Shown: piece after piece, positions 26,078-34,753 of the stretch | Layout of the letters: every line of letters starts with the position of its first letter | Numbering within the stretch: the first letter of the stretch is position 1 | Assembly (NCBI GenBank): GCA_963805605.1 | Contig: CAWDUX010000002.1 | Location: 1,240,001 to 1,304,000 of the forward strand | DNA from: Actinocatenispora sp963805605 | GTDB lineage: Bacteria; Actinomycetota; Actinomycetes; Mycobacteriales; Micromonosporaceae | Direction of reading: 5' to 3' | DNA: 64,000 nt | Position numbers and translations under genes: made by a program | The notes under the pieces: generated by a model | Database searches by the model: none | The model's input: the letters and a program-made list of their open reading frames with translations, nothing else | What the model was told of the DNA's origin: nothing

Positions 26078-27511
26078 TCATTCAGTCAGATCGTGCACCA
26101 CACCGCGCAACGCGGCCAACACGTACCGGGCCGTCACCGGCCCCCGGGTCGCCGCCGCCCGGCCGGCCAGCCCATGCGCGAAGGCCGCCGCAGCAGCCGC
26201 CCGCTCCGCCGGCACACCGCTCGCCAGCAACGCGCCCAGCAGGCCCGCCAACACGTCCCCGCTGCCCGCCGTGGCCAGCGCCGGGCTGCCCGTCGAGTTC
26301 ACCAGACAGCCGCCGTCCGGGCCGGCCACGATGGTGCGGTCACCCTTCAACAGCACCACCAGCTCCCACCGCTGCGCCAGCTGCCGGGCCGCGGACACCC
26401 GGTCCTCACCGGGGACGGCACCGGCCAGCCGTTCGAACTCCCGGTCATGCGGAGTGACCACGGTCGGCGCCGTACGCCCCGCCAACCAACCGCCCGGGTC
26501 CTCGGCCAGCAGAGTCAACCCGTCCGCGTCCACGCACACCGGCACGTCGTCGGCGAGCGCGGCCCGCAGCTCGCCCTTCGCCCGGGCATCGGTACCCAGA
26601 CCGGGGCCCACCACCCACGCCTGAACCCGCCCGGCGTCGGCGACCCGGTCGGCCAGCACCACCTCCGGCCACTCCCGGCCCACCTGTTCGGCTGCATGAC
26701 CGGCGTATCGGACGAAACCCGCCGGGCCGGTCAGCGCGCCACCCACCGACAGCACCGCCGCACCCACGTACCGCGCGGAACCTGACGCCACCCCGATGAC
26801 ACCCCGGCTGTACTTGTCGTCCGCCGCACCGGCCCGCGGCCACCAACCGGCCACGTCCGCGGCGTCCGGAACCCGCAGCCAGGACCGCTGCGGCAACGTG
26901 GCGCCCAGCCCGATGTCGACCAGCTCGACCAGCCCCGCCCGCGCCGCCGCCGGCCCCACCACCAGGCCCGGCTTCAAGGTGCCGAACGTGACCGTCACAT
27001 CCGCCCGTACCGAGGGCTCCGGCGCCGCACCGGTGTCCACCTCGACCCCGGACGGTACGTCCACCGCCAGTACCGGCGCGCCGGTGTCGGCCACCGCCCG
27101 GATCGCGGCCAGCGCCTTCGGGCGCAGACCCGGCCGACCGCCGATACCCACGATCCCGTCCAGCACCAGGTCCAGCCGGTCCGGCACCCGGTCCACCACC
27201 CGACCACCGGCCGAGCAGTACCCGGCGAAGCCGTCCGGGTGAGTGTGCTCCGGGGACAGCAGCAGCGCACCCACCCGTACGCCCCGCGCGGCCAGCCGGG
27301 CACCGGCGTACAGCGTGTCACCGCCGTTGTTGCCGCCGCCGACCAGCAACAGCACCCGGGCGCCGTAGACCCGGCCGCGGTCGGCCAGCATCCGGGCCGC
27401 CCGGGTGGCCAGACCGGCCGCGGCCCGCTGCATCAGTACGCCGTCCGGCAGTTGCGCCATCAGCGCCTTCTCGGCGGCCCGGACCGCCGCCACCTGGTAC
27501 GCGGATCTCAA
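26078..27511 (-). CDS. nnrD: Bifunctional NAD(P)H-hydrate repair enzyme (epimerase/dehydratase)
   Basis: A 477-residue fusion that repairs hydrated NAD(P)H. Residues 1-200 are the YjeF/NnrE epimerase (AYQVAAVRAAE, GGGNNGGDTLYAGARL, VDVPSGVEVDTG). The rest is the NnrD ADP-dependent dehydratase (DKYSRGVIGVASGSARYVGAAVL, VVGPGLGTD, VVTPHDREFERL, SPALATAGSGDVLAGLLGALLA). I chose the TTG at 27511 because GGGAGG (27522-27527) lies ten bases upstream and no ATG or GTG gives a normal N-terminus; a longer start is possible. The YjeF-like gene near glmS is also seen in mycobacteria. Confidence 0.9.
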   Translation of the reverse strand: MRSAYQVAAVRAAEKALMAQLPDGVLMQRAAAGLATRAARMLADRGRVYGARVLLLVGGGNNGGDTLYAGARLAARGVRVGALLLSPEHTHPDGFAGYCSAGGRVVDRVPDRLDLVLDGIVGIGGRPGLRPKALAAIRAVADTGAPVLAVDVPSGVEVDTGAAPEPSVRADVTVTFGTLKPGLVVGPAAARAGLVELVDIGLGATLPQRSWLRVPDAADVAGWWPRAGAADDKYSRGVIGVASGSARYVGAAVLSVGGALTGPAGFVRYAGHAAEQVGREWPEVVLADRVADAGRVQAWVVGPGLGTDARAKGELRAALADDVPVCVDADGLTLLAEDPGGWLAGRTAPTVVTPHDREFERLAGAVPGEDRVSAARQLAQRWELVVLLKGDRTIVAGPDGGCLVNSTGSPALATAGSGDVLAGLLGALLASGVPAERAAAAAAFAHGLAGRAAATRGPVTARYVLAALRGVVHDLTE

Positions 27512-27671
27512 AACTGGTGATCCTCCCTCGACAGTCCCCGGCCACCACCCTGGCGGAGCCCACCCCCGGGCCCCACCCACCATCGTGGCGTACCAGCCCG
27601 GCCGGCGCGCGGTTCCCCGCCCATCCCACCCACCCGACCAGCCGGCAGCGACCCGGTGGATCCGGACAGCC

Positions 27672-27700
27672 TCGACGCGGCGATCCCGCCCGGGCAGACT
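27672..27700 (+). promoter_or_regulatory. Leaderless promoter of the oligopeptidase gene
   Basis: TCGACG (27672-27677), a 17-base spacer and CAGACT (27695-27700) form a plausible promoter. The ATG at 27708 follows the -10 by seven bases, the third case in this window of a start codon at the expected transcription start. Confidence 0.45.
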
Positions 27701-27707
27701 TGTCGGC

Positions 27708-29753
27708 ATGACGGAGCGAGCCGACAGCACCGACCCGTACGAGTGGTTGGAGGATGTGACCGGCGACCGGGCCCTGTCCTGGGTCCGGGACCGCAACACC
27801 GAGACGGTGGCGAGCCTGGCCGGCGGGGAACGGTTCGCCCAGCTGGTCACCGAGATCCGGGGAGTGCTGGACTCCGACGCGCGCATCCCGTACACGGCGC
27901 GGCGCGGGAGCTACCGGTACAACTTCTGGCGGGACGGCACACACCCGCGCGGGCTGTGGCGGCGCACCACGCTCGCCGAGTACCGCAAGGACCGGCCCGA
28001 CTGGGAGATCCTGCTGGATCTGGATGAGCTGGCCGCGGACGAGGACGAGAACTGGGTCTGGGACCGCGCGCAGGTGCTGCGGCCCGACTACCGGCGGGCA
28101 CTGATCGAGCTGTCCCGGGGCGGCGCCGACGCCACCGTCGTACGCGAATTCGACCTGGCCACGCGCCAGTTCGTGACCGACGGCTTCGCGCTGCCGGAGG
28201 CGAAGAGCACCGTCGGCTGGGTCGACGAGGACCACATCTACGTGGGTACCGACTTCGGCCCCGGCACCCTCACCACATCCGGCTTTCCGCGTACCGTCCG
28301 CCTGTGGCGGCGCGGCACGCCGCTGGCCGAGGCGCCGGTGGTCTTCGAGGGCAGACCGGACGACGTCAGCGTGTACGCATTCCATGACCCCACCGAGGGC
28401 TTCGAGCGCGACTTCGTCCACCGGGCGATCGACTTCTACCGCAGCGAGCTGTACCTGCGCGGCCCGGCCGGGCTGCGGCGCATTGAGGTGCCGGCGGACG
28501 CGAAGGCCAGTACCCATCGGGAGTGGCTGCTGGTGGAGCTGCGCAGCGACTGGACGGTGGGCGACCGTACGCTGCCCGCCGGTGCCCTGGTGGCCACCCG
28601 GCTGGAGGACTTCCTCGCCGGCGGCCGGGACCTGACGGTGCTGTTCACCCCGGACCCGCACACGTCGCTGGCCGACCACAGCTGGACCCGCAGCCATCTC
28701 ATCCTCGGCCTGATGCACGACGTGAGCAGTTGGCTGGAGGTACTGACCCCGCAGCCCTCCGGACCCTGGCGGCGCGAGCCGCTGACCGGGGTGCCGGCGC
28801 TGAGTTCCGCGTCGGCGGCCGGCACCGATTCCGACACCGACGACGAGTACCTGCTCGATGTGGACGGCTTCCTTACTCCGTCCACACTGGACATAGGAGT
28901 GCTGGGTTCCGGGCCGGCGGAACCGCTCAAGCAGGCACCGAGCTTCTTCGACAGTACGGGCATGGTGGTGCGGCAGCACTTCGCCACCTCCGACGACGGT
29001 ACCCAGGTGCCGTACTTCGTGGTCGCGCCGGACGGACCGGCTCCGTCCGGCGGGTGGCCCACCCTGCTGTACGGCTACGGCGGCTTCGAGGTCTCCTGGC
29101 AGCCCGGCTACCGGGGTGCCGTCGGACGTGCCTGGCTCACCCGGGGCGGCTGCTATGTACTGGCCAACATCCGCGGTGGCGGGGAGTACGGTCCGGCCTG
29201 GCATTCCGCCGCGCTGAAGGAACGCCGGAGCCTGGTCTACGAGGACTTCGCCGCGGTGGCCCGGGATCTCGTGGCGCGTGGGCTGACCAGCCCGGCGCGA
29301 CTGGGCATCCAGGGCGGCAGCAACGGCGGCCTGTTGATGGGCGTGATGCTGACCCGCCACCCCGCGCTGTTCGGCGCGATCGTCGGCTCGGTACCGCTGC
29401 TGGACATGCGCCGCTACAGCAAGCTGCTCGCCGGGGCATCCTGGATGGCCGAGTACGGCGACCCCGACGACCCGGACGACTGGGCCTACCTGCGGGAGTT
29501 CTCGCCCTACCACCAGGTTCGGCGCGACGTGCGCTACCCGCCGCTGCTGCTGACCACATCCACCCGTGACGACCGGGTGCATCCCGGGCACGCCCGCAAG
29601 ATGACCGCCCGGATGCGCGAGTACGGCCTGGATGTCACCTACTACGAGAACATCGAGGGCGGGCACGGCGGGGCGGCCGACAACGAGCAGGCCGCGTTCA
29701 TGTCCGCACTGGGCTACGAGTTCCTCTGGCGGCAGCTCGGCCGGGCCGACTGA
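27708..29753 (+). CDS. Prolyl oligopeptidase family serine peptidase (S9A)
   Basis: A 681-residue S9 peptidase that cleaves short peptides, predicted cytosolic. The N-terminal PYEWLEDVTGDRALSWVRDRN is the family start. A seven-bladed propeller fills about residues 70-400. The catalytic domain has YGYGGFEVSW, ANIRGGGEYGPAWH, the nucleophile Ser538 in GGSNGG, Asp in TRDDRVHPGH and His in EGGHGG. All triad members are present. The stop is 44 bases from the convergent glmS stop. Confidence 0.93.
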   Translation: MTERADSTDPYEWLEDVTGDRALSWVRDRNTETVASLAGGERFAQLVTEIRGVLDSDARIPYTARRGSYRYNFWRDGTHPRGLWRRTTLAEYRKDRPDWEILLDLDELAADEDENWVWDRAQVLRPDYRRALIELSRGGADATVVREFDLATRQFVTDGFALPEAKSTVGWVDEDHIYVGTDFGPGTLTTSGFPRTVRLWRRGTPLAEAPVVFEGRPDDVSVYAFHDPTEGFERDFVHRAIDFYRSELYLRGPAGLRRIEVPADAKASTHREWLLVELRSDWTVGDRTLPAGALVATRLEDFLAGGRDLTVLFTPDPHTSLADHSWTRSHLILGLMHDVSSWLEVLTPQPSGPWRREPLTGVPALSSASAAGTDSDTDDEYLLDVDGFLTPSTLDIGVLGSGPAEPLKQAPSFFDSTGMVVRQHFATSDDGTQVPYFVVAPDGPAPSGGWPTLLYGYGGFEVSWQPGYRGAVGRAWLTRGGCYVLANIRGGGEYGPAWHSAALKERRSLVYEDFAAVARDLVARGLTSPARLGIQGGSNGGLLMGVMLTRHPALFGAIVGSVPLLDMRRYSKLLAGASWMAEYGDPDDPDDWAYLREFSPYHQVRRDVRYPPLLLTTSTRDDRVHPGHARKMTARMREYGLDVTYYENIEGGHGGAADNEQAAFMSALGYEFLWRQLGRAD

Positions 29754-29797
29754 GCAGCGACCGGGTGGCATCGCCGGCCACCCGGTCACGACCTCGG

Positions 29798-31657
29798 CTA
29801 TTCGACCGTGACCGACTTGGCCAGGTTACGGGGCTGGTCCACGTCGTGGCCCCGACTGGTGGCGATCTCGCAGGCCAGTACCTGCAACGGCACCGTGGTG
29901 ACCAGCGGTGCCAGCAGCGTCGGGGTGCGCGGCACGTACACCAGGTGGTCGGCGTGCTCGCGTACCGCCTCGTCGCCCTCCTCGGCGATCGCGATCACCA
30001 GCGCACCCCGGGCGCGCACCTCCTGGATGTTGGAGACCACCTTGTCGTGCAGCATGCCCCGGCCACGCGGTGAGGGGACCACGCACACCACCGGCGTACC
30101 CCGGTCGATCAGTGCGATCGGGCCGTGCTTCAGCTCACCGGCGGCGAAACCCTCGGCGTGCATGTACGCCAGCTCTTTGAGCTTCAGTGCGCCTTCCAGC
30201 GCGACCGGGTAGCCCACGTGCCGGCCGATGAACAGCACCGAACGGGCGGCGCCCAGGGAACGACCCAGCTCCCGGATAGGCTCCATCGTGGACAGTACGG
30301 CGTCCACCTTGGACGGGATCGCCTGCAACTGCTCGACGACCGCACCCACCTCGTCGGCGTACTTGATGCCCCGAACCTGCGCCAGATGCAGACCGACCAG
30401 GTAACAGGCCACCAACTGGGTCAGGAACGCCTTCGTGGAGGCCACCGCGATCTCCGGGCCGGCATGGGTGTAGAGCACCGCGTCGGACTCGCGGGGAATG
30501 GTCGAGCCGTTGGTGTTGGAGATCGCCAGGACCCGGGCCTTCTGCTCCTTCGCGTGCCGCAGGGCCATGATCGTGTCCATCGTCTCGCCGGACTGCGAGA
30601 TCGCCACTACCAGGGTGGAACGGTCCAGAACCGGGTCACGGTAACGGAACTCCGAGGCAAGCTCCACCTCGCAGGGGATCCGGGTCCAGTGCTCGATCGC
30701 GTACTTGGCGACCATGCCGGCGTGGTAGGCGGTGCCGCAGGCCACGATGAAGATCTTGTCCACGTCGCGCAGATCCTGGTCGGACAGGCGTACCTCGTCC
30801 AGGGTGATCTCGCCGGCCTCGGTCAGCCGGCCACGTAGGGTGTCCGCGACGGCCCTCGGCTGCTCGGCGATCTCCTTGAGCATGAAGTAGTCGTAGCCGC
30901 CCTTCTCGGCGGCACTCGCGTCCCAGTCGACGTGGTACTCCCGGGTCGGTGCCGGCGCACCGGTGAAGTCGGTGATCTCGACGCCCTTCGGGGTGATCGC
31001 GACGACCTGGTCCTGACCGAGTTCGACCGCTTCCCGGGTGTGCGCGATGAACGCGGAGACGTCGGAGGCCAGGAAGTACTCGCCGTCGCCGCGGCCCACC
31101 ACCAGCGGCGAGTTACGCCGGGCACCGACCACCAGGTCCGGCTCGTCGCGGTGCACCGCGAGCAGGGTGAACGCGCCCTGCAGCCGGGCGCAGACCCGGC
31201 GCATCGCGGTGGCCAGACCATCCGTGCCCGTCAGTTCCGCGGCCAGCAGGTGACAGACCACCTCGCTGTCGGTGTCGCTGGCGAACTCGGTACCGGTCGA
31301 CTCCAGTTCGGTACGCAACCGGGCGAAATTCTCGATGATGCCGTTGTGGATCACCGCGACCCGACCGTCCGCGGAGACGTGCGGATGGGCGTTACGGTCC
31401 GTCGGCGCACCGTGGGTGGCCCACCGGGTGTGCCCGATGCCGGTGCCCGACGCCGCGAAGCTGTCCCCGGCCGGCCGCTCAGCCAGCGCGGCCATGAGGT
31501 TGACCAGTTTGCCGGCCCGCTTCGTCAGCTGGATGTCCCCGTCGGCCAGCACCGCCACCCCGGCGGAGTCATAGCCCCGGTACTCCAGTCGCCGCAGCCC
31601 ATCCATCACCACGGTCACTGCCGGACGGTGCCCCACGTAACCCACGATCCCGCACAT
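29798..31657 (-). CDS. glmS: Glutamine-fructose-6-phosphate aminotransferase (isomerizing)
   Basis: A 619-residue GlmS that makes glucosamine-6-phosphate for UDP-GlcNAc. The N-terminal nucleophile Cys follows Met (MCGIVGYVG). The class II glutaminase domain spans about 1-230 (TRWATHGAPTDRNAHPH). Two SIS sugar-isomerase domains follow (ISQSGETMDTIMALRHAKEQ and HVGYPVALEGALKLKELAY). The end, PRNLAKSVTVE, is the conserved terminus. With glmM nearby it supplies the same pathway, although an alaX cassette separates them. The ribosome site is weak, and a 12-bp hairpin lies 16 bases upstream of the ATG. Confidence 0.96.
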   Translation of the reverse strand: MCGIVGYVGHRPAVTVVMDGLRRLEYRGYDSAGVAVLADGDIQLTKRAGKLVNLMAALAERPAGDSFAASGTGIGHTRWATHGAPTDRNAHPHVSADGRVAVIHNGIIENFARLRTELESTGTEFASDTDSEVVCHLLAAELTGTDGLATAMRRVCARLQGAFTLLAVHRDEPDLVVGARRNSPLVVGRGDGEYFLASDVSAFIAHTREAVELGQDQVVAITPKGVEITDFTGAPAPTREYHVDWDASAAEKGGYDYFMLKEIAEQPRAVADTLRGRLTEAGEITLDEVRLSDQDLRDVDKIFIVACGTAYHAGMVAKYAIEHWTRIPCEVELASEFRYRDPVLDRSTLVVAISQSGETMDTIMALRHAKEQKARVLAISNTNGSTIPRESDAVLYTHAGPEIAVASTKAFLTQLVACYLVGLHLAQVRGIKYADEVGAVVEQLQAIPSKVDAVLSTMEPIRELGRSLGAARSVLFIGRHVGYPVALEGALKLKELAYMHAEGFAAGELKHGPIALIDRGTPVVCVVPSPRGRGMLHDKVVSNIQEVRARGALVIAIAEEGDEAVREHADHLVYVPRTPTLLAPLVTTVPLQVLACEIATSRGHDVDQPRNLAKSVTVE

Positions 31658-31673
31658 AACCTGGAGCGTATCG

Positions 31674-31704
31674 GAGAACCGCGCAGCAGCGATGCGCGGT
31701 TCTC
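31674..31704. promoter_or_regulatory. 12-bp hairpin just upstream of glmS
   Basis: GAGAACCGCGCA (31674-31685) pairs perfectly with 31693-31704 around a seven-base loop, 16 bases before the glmS ATG. It may be the terminator of the decayed unit upstream or a leader structure controlling glmS. No U-run follows on the minus strand. Confidence 0.45.
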
Positions 31705-31828
31705 ATAGTTTCGAGCTGGCCTGTTGTTCATTTCATGAGCCATCCATGCCGCCGACACCCCTGTGCTACCGCCGCCGGAAACCGGCAGATCGATGCTGGT
31801 CAGGCCGTACGCTGAGACTCCCGGCGAG

Positions 31829-32056
31829 TCAGCCCAACCGGGCGGAGAGCCGGGAGAACGCCGTACGGAGAGTCGTCGGGTGACAACCGAAATTCAACCG
31901 GAAGTAGCTCCGGTACCGCTCTCCCCCGTAGTTCTCACCGGAGATGAGTCGAACGTCACTGGCGTGCAGTGCGGCGGTGAATCGCGGCAGATCCGGCCCC
32001 GCGCCCCAGAACCAGGCTGCGCCGCGATCTCAGCAGATCCAGATCGTCGATGAAAA
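31829..32056 (-). pseudogene. C-terminal fragment of a PLP-dependent aminotransferase (PatB/MalY-like)
   Basis: The frame ending at 31829 reads PRFTAALHASDVRLISGENY, then GGERYRSYFRLNFGCHPTTL and RTAFSRLSARLG before a TGA. This matches the C-terminal small domain of class I/II aminotransferases, where an FRLNFGC segment carries the substrate-carboxylate Arg. In that frame a stop occurs at 32030-32032. A neighbouring frame supplies FIDDLDLLRSR just upstream, so there is a frameshift as well as loss of the first 300 or so residues. No catalytic Lys is left. It is a remnant located directly downstream of alaX. Confidence 0.65.
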
Positions 32057-32082
32057 CGCTGTCCGGGGAACTCACCTGGGCA

Positions 32083-32841
32083 TCATCTGTTCTGTGGAAG
32101 CGGCTCGTCGCCGGACGGGCGGGTGAGCGTGACATAGACCCGGGTGCCCTGCCGGCCCTTGCTGCGCCGCTTGACGTGGATGTCACCCCTGATCTCCGAG
32201 GAGTTGCGGACATGCGTTCCGCCGCAAGGAATGTCGATCCCCCCGCAGCTCCACATGAAGACGTCGTCGGCGTCGTCGAACGGGGAGACCTTGGCCTCCA
32301 GGTCGGCGCCGGCGAGACTCTTCACCCGCTCCTCGATCTCCGGCAGGGCCGCCGAATCGATCTGGGTGGCGAAGTCGAACCGGGCCGAATCGAGGGCGAT
32401 GTAGCAGCCCTTCGTCATCGCCGGGCGACCCTCGGACTCCAGATACACGGTGATCGAATGAAAGAGGAAGTGCGCCAGGCTGTGCATCTGCATGTTCTGG
32501 TACCGGCGCTCCCAGTCGATCTCCATCTCGACGGTGTCGCCGACCCGCAGATCGACAGGGGCGTCGAACTGGTGCACGAAGTAGGTGTTGATCCGCAGAC
32601 AGTCACCGTTGGGCAGGAAGTAGGGATCACCACCGGCCTTCCGTACGTCGATCACCCGACGACCGGAAACCGTGCCGTGATCGGCTACCTGGCCACCGGA
32701 CTCGGCGTAGAAGATGCTCCGGTCGAACACCGCCAGGTCGTCCTGCACGGCCAGCACCTGCGCCGCGCAACGGGTGGCGTACTCGTCATGATGGAAGACC
32801 TTCTCGGTCGGCGGCATGTTCGCGAACGCGGGTGCAGTCAT
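32083..32841 (-). CDS. alaX: Alanyl-tRNA editing protein, AlaX type
   Basis: A 252-residue stand-alone homologue of the AlaRS editing domain, predicted to deacylate mischarged tRNA (classically Ser- or Gly-tRNAAla) in the cytosol. An N-terminal beta-rich half (TRCAAQVLAVQDD, AESGGQVADHGTV) precedes the zinc site H120-x3-H124 and C206-x3-H210 (CGGTH). All four ligands are present and the frame is clean. The ATG at 32841 is chosen because GGAGAAGG sits nine bases upstream; an alternative in-frame start at 32883 lies inside the upstream fragment. It lies between remnants of two PLP enzymes and between glmM and glmS, where I do not expect it. GC content appears lower than in the flanks, hinting at transfer. 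Confidence 0.85.
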   Translation of the reverse strand: MTAPAFANMPPTEKVFHHDEYATRCAAQVLAVQDDLAVFDRSIFYAESGGQVADHGTVSGRRVIDVRKAGGDPYFLPNGDCLRINTYFVHQFDAPVDLRVGDTVEMEIDWERRYQNMQMHSLAHFLFHSITVYLESEGRPAMTKGCYIALDSARFDFATQIDSAALPEIEERVKSLAGADLEAKVSPFDDADDVFMWSCGGIDIPCGGTHVRNSSEIRGDIHVKRRSKGRQGTRVYVTLTRPSGDEPLPQNR

Positions 32842-32864
32842 GCAATCCACCTTCTCCGAGGAAT

Positions 32865-33150
32865 TGAGTTCCGTGCAGTTCACCGCGACCCGCGAAAAAA
32901 GTCAGGATATTCCGCACTGGTCGCTCTTCGGACAACTTCCCGGCGCCCGCGAAGCAGACACCGGAAGATCCACCGACCTGTATGCCGCGGTGGGCCAAAC
33001 CCCTGTACGGCCCGAGCCACCTCGTCATCGGACACCGCGTAGACGCCATCCACGTGGTGTCGTTTCGCGTCGATCGCCGCCGGAATGATGTTCTGGTTGC
33101 CGGCACCGCGTAGATATGACCGGTACAACCGGATTCGCCGTACTCCGCCG
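32865..33150 (-). pseudogene. C-terminal fragment of a cysteine-synthase-like PLP enzyme
   Basis: One frame (33128 downward) reads NQNIIPAAIDAKRHHVDGVY and AVSDDEVARAV. A second frame continues with LAHRGIQVGGSSGVCFAGAG and KLSEE. Joined, they match the last third of fold-type II PLP enzymes (cysteine synthase/threonine deaminase superfamily), in which GGSSG is the conserved loop. One frameshift near 33005-33015 separates the halves. The N-terminal two thirds, including the PLP lysine, are missing: the fragment abuts the glmM stop at 33152. It is upstream of alaX on the same strand. Confidence 0.6.
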
Positions 33151-33151
33151 A

Positions 33152-34498
33152 TCAGACGGGGCTGGCGGCGCGGACCGTACCGGCGATCCGTTCGGCGACC
33201 ATCGCCGCCTGCTCCTGCGACGCGGCCTCGACCATCACCCGGATCAGCGGCTCGGTACCGGACGCGCGGAGCAACACCCGACCGGTGTCGCCCAACTCAC
33301 GCTCGGCCGCGGCCACCGCGTCACGTACCGGCTCCGCGGTGCCGGCCGAGCGCCGGTCCGCCACCCGTACGTTCGTCAGTACCTGCGGCAGCGGACGTAC
33401 CGCCGAGGCCAGGTCGGCGAGCGTACGGCCGGTGTCGGCCATCCGTGCCAGCAGGTGCAGCGCGGTCAGTGTGCCGTCACCGGTGGTGGCGTACCCGGGC
33501 ATGACCACGTGGCCGCTCTGCTCACCGCCGAGCGCCAGGCCACGGGAACGTAGCTCCTCCAGTACGTACCGGTCACCGACCGCCGTCGTGGCCACCTCGA
33601 TGCCGGCCTCGCGCATCGCCAGATGCAGTCCGAGGTTGCTCATCACCGTCACCACGAGCACGTCGTCGGTGAGGGTGCCGGCCTCCTTCATGCCCAACGC
33701 CAGGATGCCCATGATCTGGTCGCCGTCGACCGTGGCCCCGTCGGCGCTCACCGCCAAGCACCGGTCGGCGTCCCCGTCGTGGGCGATGCCGATGTCGGCA
33801 CCGGCCCGCCGTACCTCCTCGGCCAGCGCGCCGAGATGGGTGGACCCGCAGTCCCGGTTGATGTTCTCGCCGTCCGGCGACGCGTGGATCGCGGTCACCT
33901 CGGCACCGGCCCGCCGGTACGCCTCCGGAGAGACCGTGGAGGCCGCGCCGTTGGCGCAGTCCACGACGAGTTTCAGCCCGGACAGGTGGTGCGGCACGGT
34001 GGCCAGCAGGTGGCCAAGGTAACGCTCGGCACCCTCGGTGTAGTCCCGGACCCGGCCGATGCCGGCACCGGTCGGTCGGAGCCAACTGTCCGGGTCGTCG
34101 ATCAGCGCCTCGATCCGCTCCTCCACCTCGTCGGGGAGCTTCTGACCACCGGCGGCGAAAAGCTTGATCCCGTTATCCGGCATCGGGTTGTGGCTGGCCG
34201 ACAGGACCACACCGAAGTCGGCGCCGGTCTCGGCGACGAGGTGGGCGACCGCCGGGGTCGGCAGCACACCGACCCGCAGCGCGTCGGCACCGGCACTCAG
34301 CAGGCCGGCGACCACCGCCGACTCCAACATGTCACCGCTGACCCGGGGATCGCGGCCGACCACGACGACCGGGCGGCGTTGCGGCTCGGGCGGCGCCAGG
34401 ATGTGCGCCGCAGACACTGCGACAGACACCGCCAGCTCCGGGGTCAGTTCGGTATTCGCTAGCCCTCGGACCCCGTCGGTCCCGAACAGCCGGCCCAT
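33152..34498 (-). CDS. glmM: Phosphoglucosamine mutase
   Basis: A 448-residue enzyme converting glucosamine-6-phosphate to the 1-phosphate. It has RLFGTDGVRG at the start, the phosphoserine loop SASHNP (S102), the metal-binding DGDADR, the sugar loop GGEQSGH, and a phosphate-binding RASGTEPLIRVMVE near the end. The ATG at 34498 is preferred because GAGG lies eight bases upstream; a GTG two codons earlier is possible. It is complete. Confidence 0.95.
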   Translation of the reverse strand: MGRLFGTDGVRGLANTELTPELAVSVAVSAAHILAPPEPQRRPVVVVGRDPRVSGDMLESAVVAGLLSAGADALRVGVLPTPAVAHLVAETGADFGVVLSASHNPMPDNGIKLFAAGGQKLPDEVEERIEALIDDPDSWLRPTGAGIGRVRDYTEGAERYLGHLLATVPHHLSGLKLVVDCANGAASTVSPEAYRRAGAEVTAIHASPDGENINRDCGSTHLGALAEEVRRAGADIGIAHDGDADRCLAVSADGATVDGDQIMGILALGMKEAGTLTDDVLVVTVMSNLGLHLAMREAGIEVATTAVGDRYVLEELRSRGLALGGEQSGHVVMPGYATTGDGTLTALHLLARMADTGRTLADLASAVRPLPQVLTNVRVADRRSAGTAEPVRDAVAAAERELGDTGRVLLRASGTEPLIRVMVEAASQEQAAMVAERIAGTVRAASPV

Positions 34499-34672
34499 CC
34501 ACACCGCCTCAATCGCTCGTCGTCGCGACCCGGCATCGGGTCAGGGGGAGATCCGGTACGGACCGGGGCCGTACGTCGTCGCGTCCACCCACTCGAACCG
34601 TACGGGCATACGGTACTGCGGTCCCACGGTACGGCCGGTGAACGGCGTGACAACTCAGCGGCATGCCGGGTA

Positions 34673-34721
34673 AACAGCACTTCGGCCGGACACAACACAT
34701 GTGCCCGGCCGAAATGCTGTT
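34673..34721 (-). terminator. Strong terminator downstream of rpsI
   Basis: A 17-bp stem (one G-T wobble) is formed by 34673-34689 and 34705-34721 around a 15-base loop, 33 bases after the rpsI stop. On the minus strand it is followed by TTTACC. A smaller stem-loop (34722-34739, CCGGCAC/GTGCCGG) lies between it and the stop codon. It separates the rplM-rpsI operon from glmM. Confidence 0.8.
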
Positions 34722-34753
34722 CCGGCACCAGGGTGCCGGTGTGAAGCTGTGAA

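Noticed and set aside
27318..29789. An 823-codon open frame on the minus strand
   Set aside because: It is antisense to the prolyl oligopeptidase, whose catalytic motifs are clear, and overlaps nnrDE in the wrong frame.
31674..31704. glmS ribozyme
   Set aside because: A single short hairpin without the conserved core of the glmS ribozyme, which is known mainly from Firmicutes.
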